Source of the DNA: GCA-2683825 sp965662355
GTDB lineage: Bacteria; Planctomycetota; UBA1135; GCA-002686595
DNA length: 64,000 bases
Direction: 5' to 3'
NCBI GenBank assembly: GCA_965662355.1
Contig: CBFIHP010000011.1
Span: forward strand, 62,001-126,000
The position numbers were made by a program, and so were the translations under genes. Shown here piece by piece: positions 33,677-43,047 of the stretch. Each line of letters starts with the position of its first letter. The first letter of the stretch is position 1. Under the pieces are notes generated by a model that saw only the letters and a list, made by a program, of their open reading frames with translations, had not been told where the DNA came from and ran no database searches.

Positions 33677-36600
33677 CCGAGGGCATCCTGCCCGACGCCT
33701 GTTTGCTTTCCTCGTGCCAGCGTTGCGCTTCGGTCTCCACGAAGAGTTCCGGGCCGGGGCGGGTTCCTGCGCAGTTCACTGCAGCGATACGGAACCGGTA
33801 GCGCTGGCCCGGCTCCAGGCTGCCGGCCGTGCCCTTCGTCGTGTTGCGCGGGAATGAAGCGATGGTAACGAAGGGATCCTCGGCCAGGATCCTCGCTTGT
33901 AGCTCGAACCCGTCTTCGTTGTAGCTCTGATCCGTCCACGTGAAATCAACCGCATGCCTGCGGATGAACTGCACGCCCAGTCCGCCGGGCAAGGCGGGCA
34001 GAACCAGGCAGGGGTTGCTGGCGGCCTCATCGGGATCCGTGCTGGCGTCGAGTTCGTCCCCATCGAAGGCGCCGTCGGCATCCCGGTCCACCCCCATGCG
34101 GATCTCGCTGCCGCGTGGAACCACGGTCCATGTCAGCTCATCCCCGGTCCCGATCCCCGAGCGAAGTTCCGTCTGGGACAGCGACTCCGCTACGCGATCG
34201 GACTGATACATGTTGCCGTTCAGGTGGTAGAAGCCACGCGCGACCCCAGCGCGCCGCCCCTTCACGATCAAGCCCACCGCCCCCGAACTGGAGAGGGCCA
34301 TGAGCCGTGCCAGGGCCACAAGATGCGCTCCGCCCTGGGAAAGGTCCTTCAGTGTGATCTGACGACCGATCGCGGCGTGAGCATCGAGGCTCGGAATGCC
34401 CGGTGCCCGGTTTACCCGATCGCGAGCCCCTTCTGGCAAGTCCGATCCGGAGAAGCACAGAAGGAAAGCCACGATATCCGCCACGTCGCTATCGTTGCCA
34501 ATTTGGAAGGGAACGAGGAAGGTCGAGAGCGTGTCGATCGAGCCGTCGTGCAGGAAGCCAAAGCCCAAACGGCTCTTGGGCTGTTCCCGATTGAAGCCGA
34601 CGCGCTCGTAGAGCGTGCGTAGCTGGGCGACCTTGAGTGTGCGGTTCGAGAATCCGTCGAGCCCCACCAGGCCACTGTGCGCCTCCCCCATGGGCCCCAG
34701 GGGCAGTGTTGCGAAGCCCGTCGGCGTCAGACGCAGGTTGGGACCCACCCCGCTCGGCAGGGCGTGGCACGTTGCGCACTCGACATGATCGTTGTCGGGG
34801 GAGAAGAGCTGCAGACCGCGCTCTGGGTTCCCCGAGACCATGGGAAGTCCACCCGGGCCATTGATGCCGCTGGTGAAGTGTCCGGGCAGGGGCAGGCTCG
34901 TGGGCAACGAATTGTCCTCGTTGCGAAAGGGGTTCGGGGGAATCCGGATCGTCGCCAGGAAATCCTCGAACTCCTGCATGTCCCCGGGACTCAAGCCGGC
35001 ATCGTCGCCCTGAAGCCCCGTGAAGGCGCCGTTGAAGTCCTCGAGCCCCGTCTTGTCACCGCGCCAGTGGAAGGGCTCCTTGCCGATGATGTCCTGCAGG
35101 GTCTGCGTCAACATCGGCCCCTTCATCGGGTGCCAGTCCTCGAACTCTCCGGCAATGAGGTTCTGGCCCGTCAACGGCTTCATCGAGCCCTCTGGATTGC
35201 CGAGATCCCAGGCGAGTCGATCCGTACGCGCATCCACGTGACAGGAAGCGCAGGACACGTGTCCCGTGCCCGAGGTCTCGTGGGTTCCGTACAGGTGCGG
35301 GCGCCCCTCCTTCACCGCCCGAGGCGTCGGATCGTGGGAGAACGGAATGCGTGCGCTCTCCGAACGGCTGGCCAGGTCCACGACGGAAATCGAGGCGTCG
35401 AAGTGATTCAAGACGAAGAGGCGGCTCGTGCCATCATCGATCGCAAGACCGGTGGGACCCTGTCCGACCTCGATGGGCAAACCGATACGAAAGCCCGTGG
35501 TATCGAACAGGACGACGTTGTTCGAGCCCATGCCCGTCACGTAGGCGACCGTGCCTTCCGCGTTCCAGAGCACTGCGCGCGGGTCCCCGATGGAGAGGTT
35601 GCGCAGTGACTGCGGGAGAGTCGGGCTCGCGTAGTTCAGGTGCGGGTTCAGATCGACTCTCAGGACAGGAAGATGGCCTCCGGGGTCGAAGCCCGCCCCC
35701 ACCACCTCGAGGAAGGACCCATTCAGATTTGGCTCGTAGCGAATCTCGTTACGCGCATCGGTTCCGACGACACTCACGTGCCCGCTCGGGTGCACGTCCA
35801 GGGCCATGCAAAGGTTCATCATGCCGTCCGCGTAGTCGACTTCGAGGGACTCCACGTCGATGATGCCGACATCGTGATCGAGCAACTGCCATCCAGGAAT
35901 GCGGCCCGAACGCCATGCGGAATCGCCGCTGACGAACTCGGTCCAATCGCCATCGTTGTCGTCGTAGTAGCGGCCCAGCTCGTCCCGCTTCACGATCAAG
36001 GCCATCGGCGGTGGATCCACCAGGCCATCGGCCACCGGCGGAAAGGTCTCGATGCCAGCGTTCGGCGGCGGGTTGATCCCGCCGTAGGGCCCCAGGGGAT
36101 CGGAAACGGCGTTGATGAGATAGGGCCCGAGGGTCTGAAGAAAGCCACCGCCCAGGATGGTCGAGCCATTGCCCGATTCGAAGAAGGCGACGTAGATACT
36201 CTGGCCGAGCGGATCGACCGCGAGCGCCCGTGGCTCTTCGCCCTCCAGGACGATGCGAACGGGCTCGACGCTGGTGTCCTCGGCATCGAACACGAGCAGC
36301 GTGTTGGGCTGGGAGCAACTGACGAAGGCCCTGCCACCGGCGAAGACGACGTCGCACGGTTCGTCGTCCGTTGACAGGGTCTCGACGACGTTGCCCGTGG
36401 AAAGATCCACCACGCTGAGCGAGTCGGAGAGGTGATTGCAGACCCAGGCCTCGTTCAGCGTCCGGGCGCGAACCGAGACCGGATCGAGTCCGACGGGAAT
36501 CGAGCGAACCGGGGTGGGATTTCCAGCCCCCAGATCGAACACCTCGAGTCGATTGTCGAGGGTGTTGACCGCCAACAACAGAGAACCGTCAACGAGCCGC

Positions 36601-36707
36601 TCCAACGGGTGTACGTGAGGTGACTCGAAGTTCCAGACCTCGTGCTGCGAAGCGGCGCTAGACGACGAGAGGTAGATGGCAAGGAGAATCCCGACCGGCG
36701 TGCGCAT
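33657..36707 (-). CDS. Exported beta-propeller / diheme cytochrome c protein with C-terminal FN3 domain
   Basis: The 1016-residue protein starts at the ATG at 36707 and has a signal peptide. Residues about 25-470 form a YVTN-type beta-propeller (for example PVGLDPVSVRA, AYVTGMGSNNVVLFD, GQGPTGLAIDDGTSRLFVLNHF). Two c-type heme sites follow: CASCH near residue 484 and CATCH near 644. GFGFLHDGSIDTLSTFL is typical of the diheme cytochrome c peroxidase/MauG-like family. A Ca-binding-like DRDADGAFDGDELDAS follows, then a fibronectin type III domain (about 925-1005, ending GQRYRFRIAAVNCAG). It probably acts in the periplasm as a peroxidase, electron-transfer or oxidase-type enzyme; the substrate is unknown. 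A close paralogue lies immediately upstream on the same strand. Its end overlaps the b562-like gene tail-to-tail. Confidence 0.9.
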   Translation of the reverse strand: MRTPVGILLAIYLSSSSAASQHEVWNFESPHVHPLERLVDGSLLLAVNTLDNRLEVFDLGAGNPTPVRSIPVGLDPVSVRARTLNEAWVCNHLSDSLSVVDLSTGNVVETLSTDDEPCDVVFAGGRAFVSCSQPNTLLVFDAEDTSVEPVRIVLEGEEPRALAVDPLGQSIYVAFFESGNGSTILGGGFLQTLGPYLINAVSDPLGPYGGINPPPNAGIETFPPVADGLVDPPPMALIVKRDELGRYYDDNDGDWTEFVSGDSAWRSGRIPGWQLLDHDVGIIDVESLEVDYADGMMNLCMALDVHPSGHVSVVGTDARNEIRYEPNLNGSFLEVVGAGFDPGGHLPVLRVDLNPHLNYASPTLPQSLRNLSIGDPRAVLWNAEGTVAYVTGMGSNNVVLFDTTGFRIGLPIEVGQGPTGLAIDDGTSRLFVLNHFDASISVVDLASRSESARIPFSHDPTPRAVKEGRPHLYGTHETSGTGHVSCASCHVDARTDRLAWDLGNPEGSMKPLTGQNLIAGEFEDWHPMKGPMLTQTLQDIIGKEPFHWRGDKTGLEDFNGAFTGLQGDDAGLSPGDMQEFEDFLATIRIPPNPFRNEDNSLPTSLPLPGHFTSGINGPGGLPMVSGNPERGLQLFSPDNDHVECATCHALPSGVGPNLRLTPTGFATLPLGPMGEAHSGLVGLDGFSNRTLKVAQLRTLYERVGFNREQPKSRLGFGFLHDGSIDTLSTFLVPFQIGNDSDVADIVAFLLCFSGSDLPEGARDRVNRAPGIPSLDAHAAIGRQITLKDLSQGGAHLVALARLMALSSSGAVGLIVKGRRAGVARGFYHLNGNMYQSDRVAESLSQTELRSGIGTGDELTWTVVPRGSEIRMGVDRDADGAFDGDELDASTDPDEAASNPCLVLPALPGGLGVQFIRRHAVDFTWTDQSYNEDGFELQARILAEDPFVTIASFPRNTTKGTAGSLEPGQRYRFRIAAVNCAGTRPGPELFVETEAQRWHEESKQASGRMPSVTLPPR

Positions 36708-36761
36708 CCCCCCAAGCTACCAGGTTGCTTTTAGAAGCGGGTCCTTTTCCGAACTTCCCGA

Positions 36762-36827
36762 GGGACCCTCGCCCGGGGGTCCCCAGGGGCCGGAAGAGGC
36801 TTCCGGGCCGGGCGGGGCCGTCGGCCC
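36762..36827 (-). promoter_or_regulatory. Cluster of three GC-rich hairpins between the two propeller-cytochrome genes
   Basis: In minus-strand order: GGGCC-GAC-GGCCC (36827-36815, its first bases overlapping the upstream gene's stop codon), CCGGAAG-CCT-CTTCCGG (36806-36790) and GGGACCC-8 bases-GGGTCCC (36783-36762). All stems are perfect. There is no T-run after any of them, so an intrinsic terminator is not certain. They lie between a stop codon and the ATG at 36707 and may reduce readthrough or stabilise the transcript end. Confidence 0.5.
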
Positions 36828-39616
36828 TAAAACCTCGGCGGACCCGGCAGGTGGCGGTGTCCCGGGCGGATCGCAGGATCCGCGGGATCGGACTGCTTGT
36901 CGAGCTCGTCGCGGTCGTAATAGCCGTCGAGATCGCGGTCGATGCCCATGCGCAGCTGCGAACCGTCGGGGACGAGCGTGAACGTCAGCTCGCTGCCCGG
37001 CGCGGCCAAGGCTTGCAGGGCAACCAACGAGATCGACTCGCTCGCCCGATCGGACTGGAAGGTCGAACCAGCGTTCAGCATCCAGCCCCGATCCTCGCCC
37101 GCCACACGGCCCTTGACGATGACGCTGACGTCATCGACAGCCGCCTCCGCGAGCATGGAATTGATCAGCGCCACACGGGCCGGATCGGGAGCCCCGCCAT
37201 TGCGCAGGGTTGTCTGTGTTCCCACCGCTGCGTGGGCGATCTGACTAGGCGGCCCCGGGGGCTGCAAGAGCTCGGTCGGAGAGCCGAGTGAATTCCGTCC
37301 CCCACCGAACGACATCATGAAGGCCGTCAGGTTGGCCACCTGCTGCACGCTGTTCACCGTAAAGACCGGCTCCGCGATGAAGCGTTCTACCGAATCGACG
37401 GCACCGTCGTGGAGGTAGCCAAAGCCTGCGGTGCTTTCGAGCTGGGTCGTGTTGAAACCGGTTCGCTCGTGGATGTTGCGAAGTTGCGGAGTCTTCATGG
37501 TGACATTGGTCGACCCATCGACCGACACCAGGGCGAGGTGAGCTTCTCCGTCGGGTCCGGGTGGAATCTGCTGATAGCTGAACCCGGAGAGCTCGTAATC
37601 GGTACCGGCACCGGTCGGGCGCGTGTGGCAGGTAACACATGCGAGCGCACCGCCGTCCAGCAGGTTGGGCGGGCGGAAGAGCTGCTGCCCCGTGACCGCA
37701 TTGCCGTTCGGCATGGGCATGCCCGCGGGTCCGAAGCGGCCTGTGGTGTAGTGCCCCGGAAGCGGCAAGCTGGTCGGCAGGCTGTTGTCGAAATTGCGGT
37801 GCGGGTTGGGTGGGAAGTGGATCGTGGCCAGGAAGTCCTCGAACTCCTGCATCTTGCCCGTGGTGAGCATCTCATCGTCGCCGAGGAGGCCCTCGAAGGC
37901 CGGATTGAAGGCCTCCAGCCCCCTCCGGTCGCCGCGCCAGTGGTGCGGCTCCTTGCCGATGATGTCCTGCATCGTCTGGGTCAACATCGGGCCCTTCATC
38001 GGGTGCCAATCCTCGAAGCCAGTGTTCAGCCCCGGAGCGTTCGCCCCCAGATTGCCCTCGAGGAGCTGCATGTCGCCAGCCGGGTTGCCAAGATCCCAGG
38101 CGAGACGATCCATGCGCGCATCGACATGACACGAGGCACAGGACACGAGCCCCGTTCCCGACGTCGCGCTGGCGTCGTACAGGTGCTTGCGGCCCGCCTT
38201 GATCGCCAGGGGCGAGGGGTCGTAGAAGGGTACCTTGCCCACCTGCGCCTCGGAGGTCGTGTTGATCACCGAGATCGAGGCCTCGAACTTGTTCAAGACA
38301 TAGAGCCGGTTACGCGCCTCGTCCAGCACGATCCCCGTGGGGCCTTCACCGACGTCGATCGTCGGCTGCATGCCGGCGCGCCCGCCGCTACCATCGACGA
38401 TGACCACGTTGTTCGTGCCCATGCCACTGACGTAGGCCCGCGAGCCTGCAGCGTTCCACGCGATGCCGCGCGGATCGCTGATGGTCTGCTCGCGCGTGCT
38501 CGGCGCAACCGTTCCCGATAGATAGTCGAGATGCGTGTTGAGATCGACGATGGTCGGCGTGGTCACGGCGGCCGGATCGATCATGGCCAGGTTCACGCGC
38601 AGGAAGACGCCGGTCAGAACCGGTTCGAAGCGCACCTCGTTCGTGGCGTCCGTGCCGACGACGGTGAACTCTCCGGTCGCGGGGTTGACCCCCATGGCCA
38701 TGTTGATGTTCATCAAGCCGTCCGCATAGCTCAACGCCAGCGTGTTCGCATCGATGATGCCCACGTCATGATCCAGGAGTGTCCAACCGACCGGACGCCC
38801 GGAATCGGCGGCATCGGCCCCCGAAACCTTCGCGGTCCAGTCAGCGCCGGTGTCATCCCTCCAGAGCCCCAGAGCATCGCGCCGCACGATCAACGCGACC
38901 GCGGGCGGCGTGGGCAAGGCCCCGTTCAAGGGCGGATCGAAGAGCGCGCCATCGTTCGGCGGCGGGTTCACACCGGCATGGGGGCCATCGACGTCGCTGA
39001 CCACGTTGGGCGGGAAGCCCAGGTTCGCGACCACGCCCCCACCGAGGACCGTCGTGCCGTTGCCGGATTCGAAGACGGCCACGTACACCTTGTCCCCCGC
39101 CGGGCTCTTGGCCAGGGCGCGCGGGTCCTCTCCACGAATGTCGATGCGCGTCGGTGCGATGGACAGATCGGCGGGGTAGAAGACGAGGACGCTGTTCGCC
39201 TGGGAGCAGCTCACGAAGGCCCGTTCGCTCGTGCCGGCGAAGATGACGTCGCACGGCTCGTCGTCCGTGCTGAGGGTTTCGACCACACTGCCCGTCGTGA
39301 GGTTCACGACACTTACGCTGTCGGAGATGTGGTTGACGACCCAGACCTCCGTGTTCGTACGCGCCCGTACCGATACGGGGTCCAAGCCGACGGGAATCGA
39401 GTCGATCAGGCGCGGACGGTTGCGGGTGAGGTCGAACACCTCGAGCCGGTTGTCCGGGGTGTTCACGCTGAAGAGTTTCGTGCCATCCGGGCTCATTTCG
39501 AGCGGATGCACGTGGGGGGACTCCCAGTTCACGAAGGACTGGGCCGAGGCGCCCAGGCTGAACAGGGTGAGGATGGAGACCGAGAGGGCGGTATGGATGG
39601 TTCGCAAGTGGTTCAC
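36827..39616 (-). CDS. Exported beta-propeller / diheme cytochrome c protein (paralogue without FN3)
   Basis: The 929-residue protein starts with GTG at 39616 and has a signal peptide ending near LGASAQ. Architecture and many blocks match the gene just downstream: SPHVHPLE, NRLEVFDL, IPVGLDPVSVRARTN, VVETLSTDDEPCDV and DWHPMKGPMLTQT(M/L)QDIIGKEP. Heme sites are CASCH (about residue 492) and CVTCH (about 660), and GFGYLHDGAVDSVERFI gives the peroxidase/MauG-like signature. The chain ends after the acidic Ca-binding-like repeat DRDLDGYYDRDELDKQ, without an FN3 domain. The two genes are a tandem duplication with 119 bases between them. An ancestral role in periplasmic oxidation is likely but the substrate is unknown. 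No strong ribosome site precedes the GTG. Confidence 0.9.
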   Translation of the reverse strand: MNHLRTIHTALSVSILTLFSLGASAQSFVNWESPHVHPLEMSPDGTKLFSVNTPDNRLEVFDLTRNRPRLIDSIPVGLDPVSVRARTNTEVWVVNHISDSVSVVNLTTGSVVETLSTDDEPCDVIFAGTSERAFVSCSQANSVLVFYPADLSIAPTRIDIRGEDPRALAKSPAGDKVYVAVFESGNGTTVLGGGVVANLGFPPNVVSDVDGPHAGVNPPPNDGALFDPPLNGALPTPPAVALIVRRDALGLWRDDTGADWTAKVSGADAADSGRPVGWTLLDHDVGIIDANTLALSYADGLMNINMAMGVNPATGEFTVVGTDATNEVRFEPVLTGVFLRVNLAMIDPAAVTTPTIVDLNTHLDYLSGTVAPSTREQTISDPRGIAWNAAGSRAYVSGMGTNNVVIVDGSGGRAGMQPTIDVGEGPTGIVLDEARNRLYVLNKFEASISVINTTSEAQVGKVPFYDPSPLAIKAGRKHLYDASATSGTGLVSCASCHVDARMDRLAWDLGNPAGDMQLLEGNLGANAPGLNTGFEDWHPMKGPMLTQTMQDIIGKEPHHWRGDRRGLEAFNPAFEGLLGDDEMLTTGKMQEFEDFLATIHFPPNPHRNFDNSLPTSLPLPGHYTTGRFGPAGMPMPNGNAVTGQQLFRPPNLLDGGALACVTCHTRPTGAGTDYELSGFSYQQIPPGPDGEAHLALVSVDGSTNVTMKTPQLRNIHERTGFNTTQLESTAGFGYLHDGAVDSVERFIAEPVFTVNSVQQVANLTAFMMSFGGGRNSLGSPTELLQPPGPPSQIAHAAVGTQTTLRNGGAPDPARVALINSMLAEAAVDDVSVIVKGRVAGEDRGWMLNAGSTFQSDRASESISLVALQALAAPGSELTFTLVPDGSQLRMGIDRDLDGYYDRDELDKQSDPADPAIRPGHRHLPGPPRF

Positions 39617-39830
39617 GGTGGCTTTTGGTGCCTATCTGCCCGGGATTTTCGGGGGGGGGCTCCCAGTCACGCCCATCGTCCCTACTCCATCATCAATGGA
39701 GCTCTCTCCCACAGCAAGGGGTCCTGGCCTCTTCCGCCCGGACTCTCTACCTTTATTGGGCGTTCCCTGGGCCATGGCTCTGTCATTGGTCCCAGGGGCC
39801 CGCCCCGAACCCGCCTGGCCCCTCTCCGAC
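39617..39830. other. Divergent intergenic region with G9 tract and two dyads
   Basis: The region separates the minus-strand cytochrome gene from the plus-strand dehydrogenase gene. It contains G9 (39651-39659), CTCCAT-CATCA-ATGGAG (39685-39701, perfect 6-bp stem) and CCCTGGG...CCCAGGG (39765-39771 and 39791-39797, 7-bp stem with a 19-base loop). Promoters for both directions must lie here, but I cannot assign -35/-10 boxes with confidence. Confidence 0.5.
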
Positions 39831-40877
39831 ATGCGAGCCATCACCTTTCAGGCCCCGCGCAGCCTCGAGGTTGCCAGCGTCCCCGATCCGGAGATTCTGG
39901 ATCCGCGGGACGTCGTCGTGAAACTCGAACTGGGAGCGATCTGCGGATCCGACCTGCACGTATACCGTGGCGACGAGGCCGGCTTGGATCGGGGCACGAT
40001 TCTCGGCCACGAGTTTCTGGGTGAGGTCGTCGAGGCGGGAAGCGACGTCCAAAAATGGAAGGCCGGCGAGCGGGTCGTCAGCCCCTTCTCTTCGAGCTGC
40101 GGAGGCTGCCTCTTCTGCTCGAGGGGGTTGACGAGTCGTTGCTCCCACGGAGCGGTCTACGGCTGGGTCCAGAAGGGCGAGGGCTTGCAGGGTGCCCAAG
40201 CCGAGTACATCCGCGTGCCCTTCGCCGATACGGATCTCGTCGCCGTGCCTTCGGATCACCCGGCGGAAGAGGTCCTGCTTATCGGTGACATTCTCTCGAC
40301 CGCCTTCTTCTGCGCCGAGAACGGAGGCGTCTCCAAGGGCGTCGCCACGTGCGTGCTCGGCTGCGGCCCTGTCGGCCTGCTGGCCGTGCAAGCAGCGCGC
40401 GAGCTCGGAGCCGATCCGCTCTTTGCCGTCGACGCGGTTCCGGAACGCCTCGGGCTCGCGGAACGCTTCGGAGCGACACCGATTTCCTTCAAGACGGACG
40501 ATCCCAAGGCCTGCATCCACAAGCAGACCGGCGGTTTCGGCGTCGACGTCGTTCTGGAAGTGGTCGGCAACGCCTCCGCCAGCAAGCTGGCGTACGAGCT
40601 CATTCGCCCCGGGGGCACGATTTCCGCCGCGGGGGTTCACAACGAGGATCACTTTGCCTTCTCTCCGGGAGCGGCCTACGACAAGAACCTCACGTACAAG
40701 GCAGGCCGGGCTCCGGCGCGTCACTACATGGAACGTATGCTCGAGCTCTTGCAGCAGAAAAGGCTCGATATCACTCCCCTGATCTCCCATCGCATGGCCC
40801 TGGCGGATGCGGTTCGTGGCTACGAGATCTTCGACAACAAGCTCGAAGGCGCCATCAAGATTCTCGTCGAGCCCTAA
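39831..40877 (+). CDS. Zinc-dependent medium-chain alcohol/polyol dehydrogenase
   Basis: The 348-residue protein has the MDR zinc-enzyme layout. Catalytic zinc ligands are Cys38 in ICGSDLH and His60-Glu61 in LGHEF. The structural zinc cysteines are 90, 93, 96 and 104 in SCGGCLFCSRGLTSRC. The NAD(P) Rossmann motif is VLGCGPVGLLAV. The length and motifs fit the threonine/sorbitol/glutathione-independent formaldehyde dehydrogenase-type group, but the substrate is open. The start is the ATG at 39831, where homology begins; the frame is open further upstream and no ribosome site is evident. It lies 14 bases before lutA, so it is probably the first gene of the adh-lutABC operon and could supply an aldehyde or hydroxyacid precursor. 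Confidence 0.88.
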   Translation: MRAITFQAPRSLEVASVPDPEILDPRDVVVKLELGAICGSDLHVYRGDEAGLDRGTILGHEFLGEVVEAGSDVQKWKAGERVVSPFSSSCGGCLFCSRGLTSRCSHGAVYGWVQKGEGLQGAQAEYIRVPFADTDLVAVPSDHPAEEVLLIGDILSTAFFCAENGGVSKGVATCVLGCGPVGLLAVQAARELGADPLFAVDAVPERLGLAERFGATPISFKTDDPKACIHKQTGGFGVDVVLEVVGNASASKLAYELIRPGGTISAAGVHNEDHFAFSPGAAYDKNLTYKAGRAPARHYMERMLELLQQKRLDITPLISHRMALADAVRGYEIFDNKLEGAIKILVEP

Positions 40878-40891
40878 ACCCGGAGACTCCT

Positions 40892-41620
40892 TTGCGCGTT
40901 GCGCTCTTTGCCACCTGCCTCGTCGATCAACTGCGCCCGCAGGTGGGACTCGCCACCGTGAGGGTGCTGGAGAAGGCTGGGGTGGAGGTCGATTTCGATC
41001 CGCGCCAGACGTGCTGTTCGCAACCGGCTTTCAACTCGGGCTATCGCGACGAGGCGCGCAGCGTCGCGCGCCACTTCCTCGACGTCTTCGGTCAAGCCGA
41101 TGCCATCGTGTCGCCATCCGGCTCCTGCACCGCCATGGTTCGTCATCTGAAGGAGCTCTTCCCCGAAGGCTCCGGCGAGCACGAGCTCGCCACGTCGATC
41201 GCTACCAGGACGCACGAGCTGGCGTCCTTCCTGGTGCGCGAGCTGGGCATCGACGATTTGGGAGCGCGCTTCGACGGCACCCTCACCTGGCACGATGCCT
41301 GTCATGGTCTGCGCGACCTGGGTCTGAAGGACGAGCCGCGGCGCTTGCTGTCCAAGGTCGAAGGCGCGCGCTTCGTCGAGATGGAGGCCGCGGACACGTG
41401 CTGCGGTTTCGGTGGCACCTTCTCCGTCAAGTATCCCGAGATCTCGGTGGCCATCCTCGATCGCAAGCTCGAGCGCCTGCGCTCGATGGAAGTCGACGCC
41501 ATCGTCTCCAGCGATGCCAGCTGCCTGATGCAACTGTCCGGTCGCCTGACTCGCACGCTGTCCCCCCTGCGCACACTGCACATCGCCCAGGTTCTCGCCG
41601 GCGTCGAGGAGTTTGGTTGA
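40892..41620 (+). CDS. lutA: Lactate utilization protein A, CCG-domain Fe-S oxidoreductase subunit
   Basis: The 242-residue protein begins at TTG 40892, with GGAG eight bases upstream; no ATG or GTG gives the full N-terminus. It has two CCG (cysteine-rich) domains: TCCSQPAFNSGY in the first half and DTCCGFGGTFSVKYPEIS in the second, plus LTWHDACHGLRDLG. These bind Fe-S or related cofactor in LutA/GlcF/HdrB-type proteins. With LutB and LutC it oxidises L-lactate (or a similar 2-hydroxyacid) to pyruvate. The stop overlaps the next start as TGATG, so translation is coupled. Confidence 0.92.
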   Translation: MRVALFATCLVDQLRPQVGLATVRVLEKAGVEVDFDPRQTCCSQPAFNSGYRDEARSVARHFLDVFGQADAIVSPSGSCTAMVRHLKELFPEGSGEHELATSIATRTHELASFLVRELGIDDLGARFDGTLTWHDACHGLRDLGLKDEPRRLLSKVEGARFVEMEAADTCCGFGGTFSVKYPEISVAILDRKLERLRSMEVDAIVSSDASCLMQLSGRLTRTLSPLRTLHIAQVLAGVEEFG

Positions 41621-43047
41621 TGCACAAGAGCTCGGAGACCTTCGACCAGAACGCGCGCGAAGCCCTGGCGGACGAACACCTGCGCGGGGCCCTCAAGCGC
41701 GCCACCGAGCGCTTTAGCGAGAAGCGCAAGGAAGCGGTTCTCGAGCGCCCCGACTGGGAGGAGATGCGCGAAGAGGCCCGCTGCATCAAGGAGGAGACAC
41801 TCACCCAGCTCGATCGTTACCTGGAGGAGTTCGTCCATCACGCGGAAGCCGCCGGAGCCGAGGTGCACTGGGCGCGGGACGGGCACGAGGCTTGTCGCAT
41901 CGTCTGCGGCATCGCCGATGACGTGCAGGCGGGGACCGTCGTCAAGTCGAAGAGCATGACCACCGAGGAGATCGACCTGAACCAGGCCCTTGCCCGCGGG
42001 GATCACCCGACCGTCGAGACCGATCTCGGTGAGTGGATCATCCAGCTGGCCGAGGAGCCCCCCTCGCACATCATCGCGCCGGCGATTCACAAGACGAAGG
42101 AGGACGTCGGTGCGCTCTTCGCGGAGAAGCTCTCCATCGAGGAAACCCACGACATCGAGGAGCTTACGCGCATCGCACGCCGGTTCCTGCGCAAGTCCTT
42201 CGCCGAGGCCGACCTCGGCGTCAGCGGCGTGAATTTTGCCATCGCCGAGACAGGCACCATTCTGATTCTCGAGAACGAGGGCAACGCCCGACTGACAACA
42301 TCGCTTCCCAAAGTGCACGTGGCCATGATGGGCATCGAGAAGATCCTGCCTCGCTTCGGGGATCTCGAAGTCTTCCTGCGGCTCCTGCCGCGCTCCGGAA
42401 CCGGGCAACGCCTGACCAGCTATCAGTCGCTGATAACAGGAACAACCGAAGGCGAGGGTCCCGAGGAAGTGCATATCGTGATCCTCGACAACGGTCGCTC
42501 GGCCATGCTCGCCGATCGCGTGACGCGCCAATCCCTGGCCTGCATTCGTTGCGGCGCCTGCCTCAACCACTGCCCCGTCTACCGCGAGATCGGCGGGCAT
42601 GCCTATGGTTCGGTCTATCCAGGCCCTATCGGTTCGGTCATCACGCCCCAACTCGCCGGCGCCGAGAAGGCCAGTGCCCTGCCTTTCGCTTCGAGCCTGT
42701 GCGGTGCGTGTCGCGAGGTTTGTCCCGTCAAGATTGACCTGCCCGAGCTCCTGCTCGAGCTGCGCTCGCGGATCGTGGCGCGCAAGGGCCTGCCCTCCTC
42801 CCCCGACGCAAAATCTCCCCTACCGCGCAGAAGCCTCGAACGGCTCGGCTTCAAGCTCTGGGCCTTCGCCATGGGTGGACCCCTGCGCTATCGGCTCTTC
42901 ATGGGAGCCGCCCGGCTCGTCTCTCGCCTCCGCTTCCTCGAGCGGCTCGTTCCACCTCTCAGCACATGGAAGCGTGGGCGGGATCTACCGCGCCCGGCCG
43001 CGACCAGCTTTCGCGCTGCCTGGCGCAGAAGGCGCTCGTCTCGATGA
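41620..43047 (+). CDS. lutB: Lactate utilization protein B, LUD + ferredoxin-type Fe-S protein
   Basis: The 475-residue protein starts at the ATG at 41620, overlapping lutA by one base. It has an N-terminal LUD domain (GVSGVNFAIAETGTILILENEGNARL) and two 4Fe-4S motifs, CIRCGACLNHCPVY and CGACREVCPVKIDLPELL, in the usual LutB order. A basic C-terminal tail follows. LutB passes electrons between the hydroxyacid site and the quinone or other acceptor. It is followed by lutC with an ATGA overlap (43044-43047). Confidence 0.94.
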   Translation: MHKSSETFDQNAREALADEHLRGALKRATERFSEKRKEAVLERPDWEEMREEARCIKEETLTQLDRYLEEFVHHAEAAGAEVHWARDGHEACRIVCGIADDVQAGTVVKSKSMTTEEIDLNQALARGDHPTVETDLGEWIIQLAEEPPSHIIAPAIHKTKEDVGALFAEKLSIEETHDIEELTRIARRFLRKSFAEADLGVSGVNFAIAETGTILILENEGNARLTTSLPKVHVAMMGIEKILPRFGDLEVFLRLLPRSGTGQRLTSYQSLITGTTEGEGPEEVHIVILDNGRSAMLADRVTRQSLACIRCGACLNHCPVYREIGGHAYGSVYPGPIGSVITPQLAGAEKASALPFASSLCGACREVCPVKIDLPELLLELRSRIVARKGLPSSPDAKSPLPRRSLERLGFKLWAFAMGGPLRYRLFMGAARLVSRLRFLERLVPPLSTWKRGRDLPRPAATSFRAAWRRRRSSR

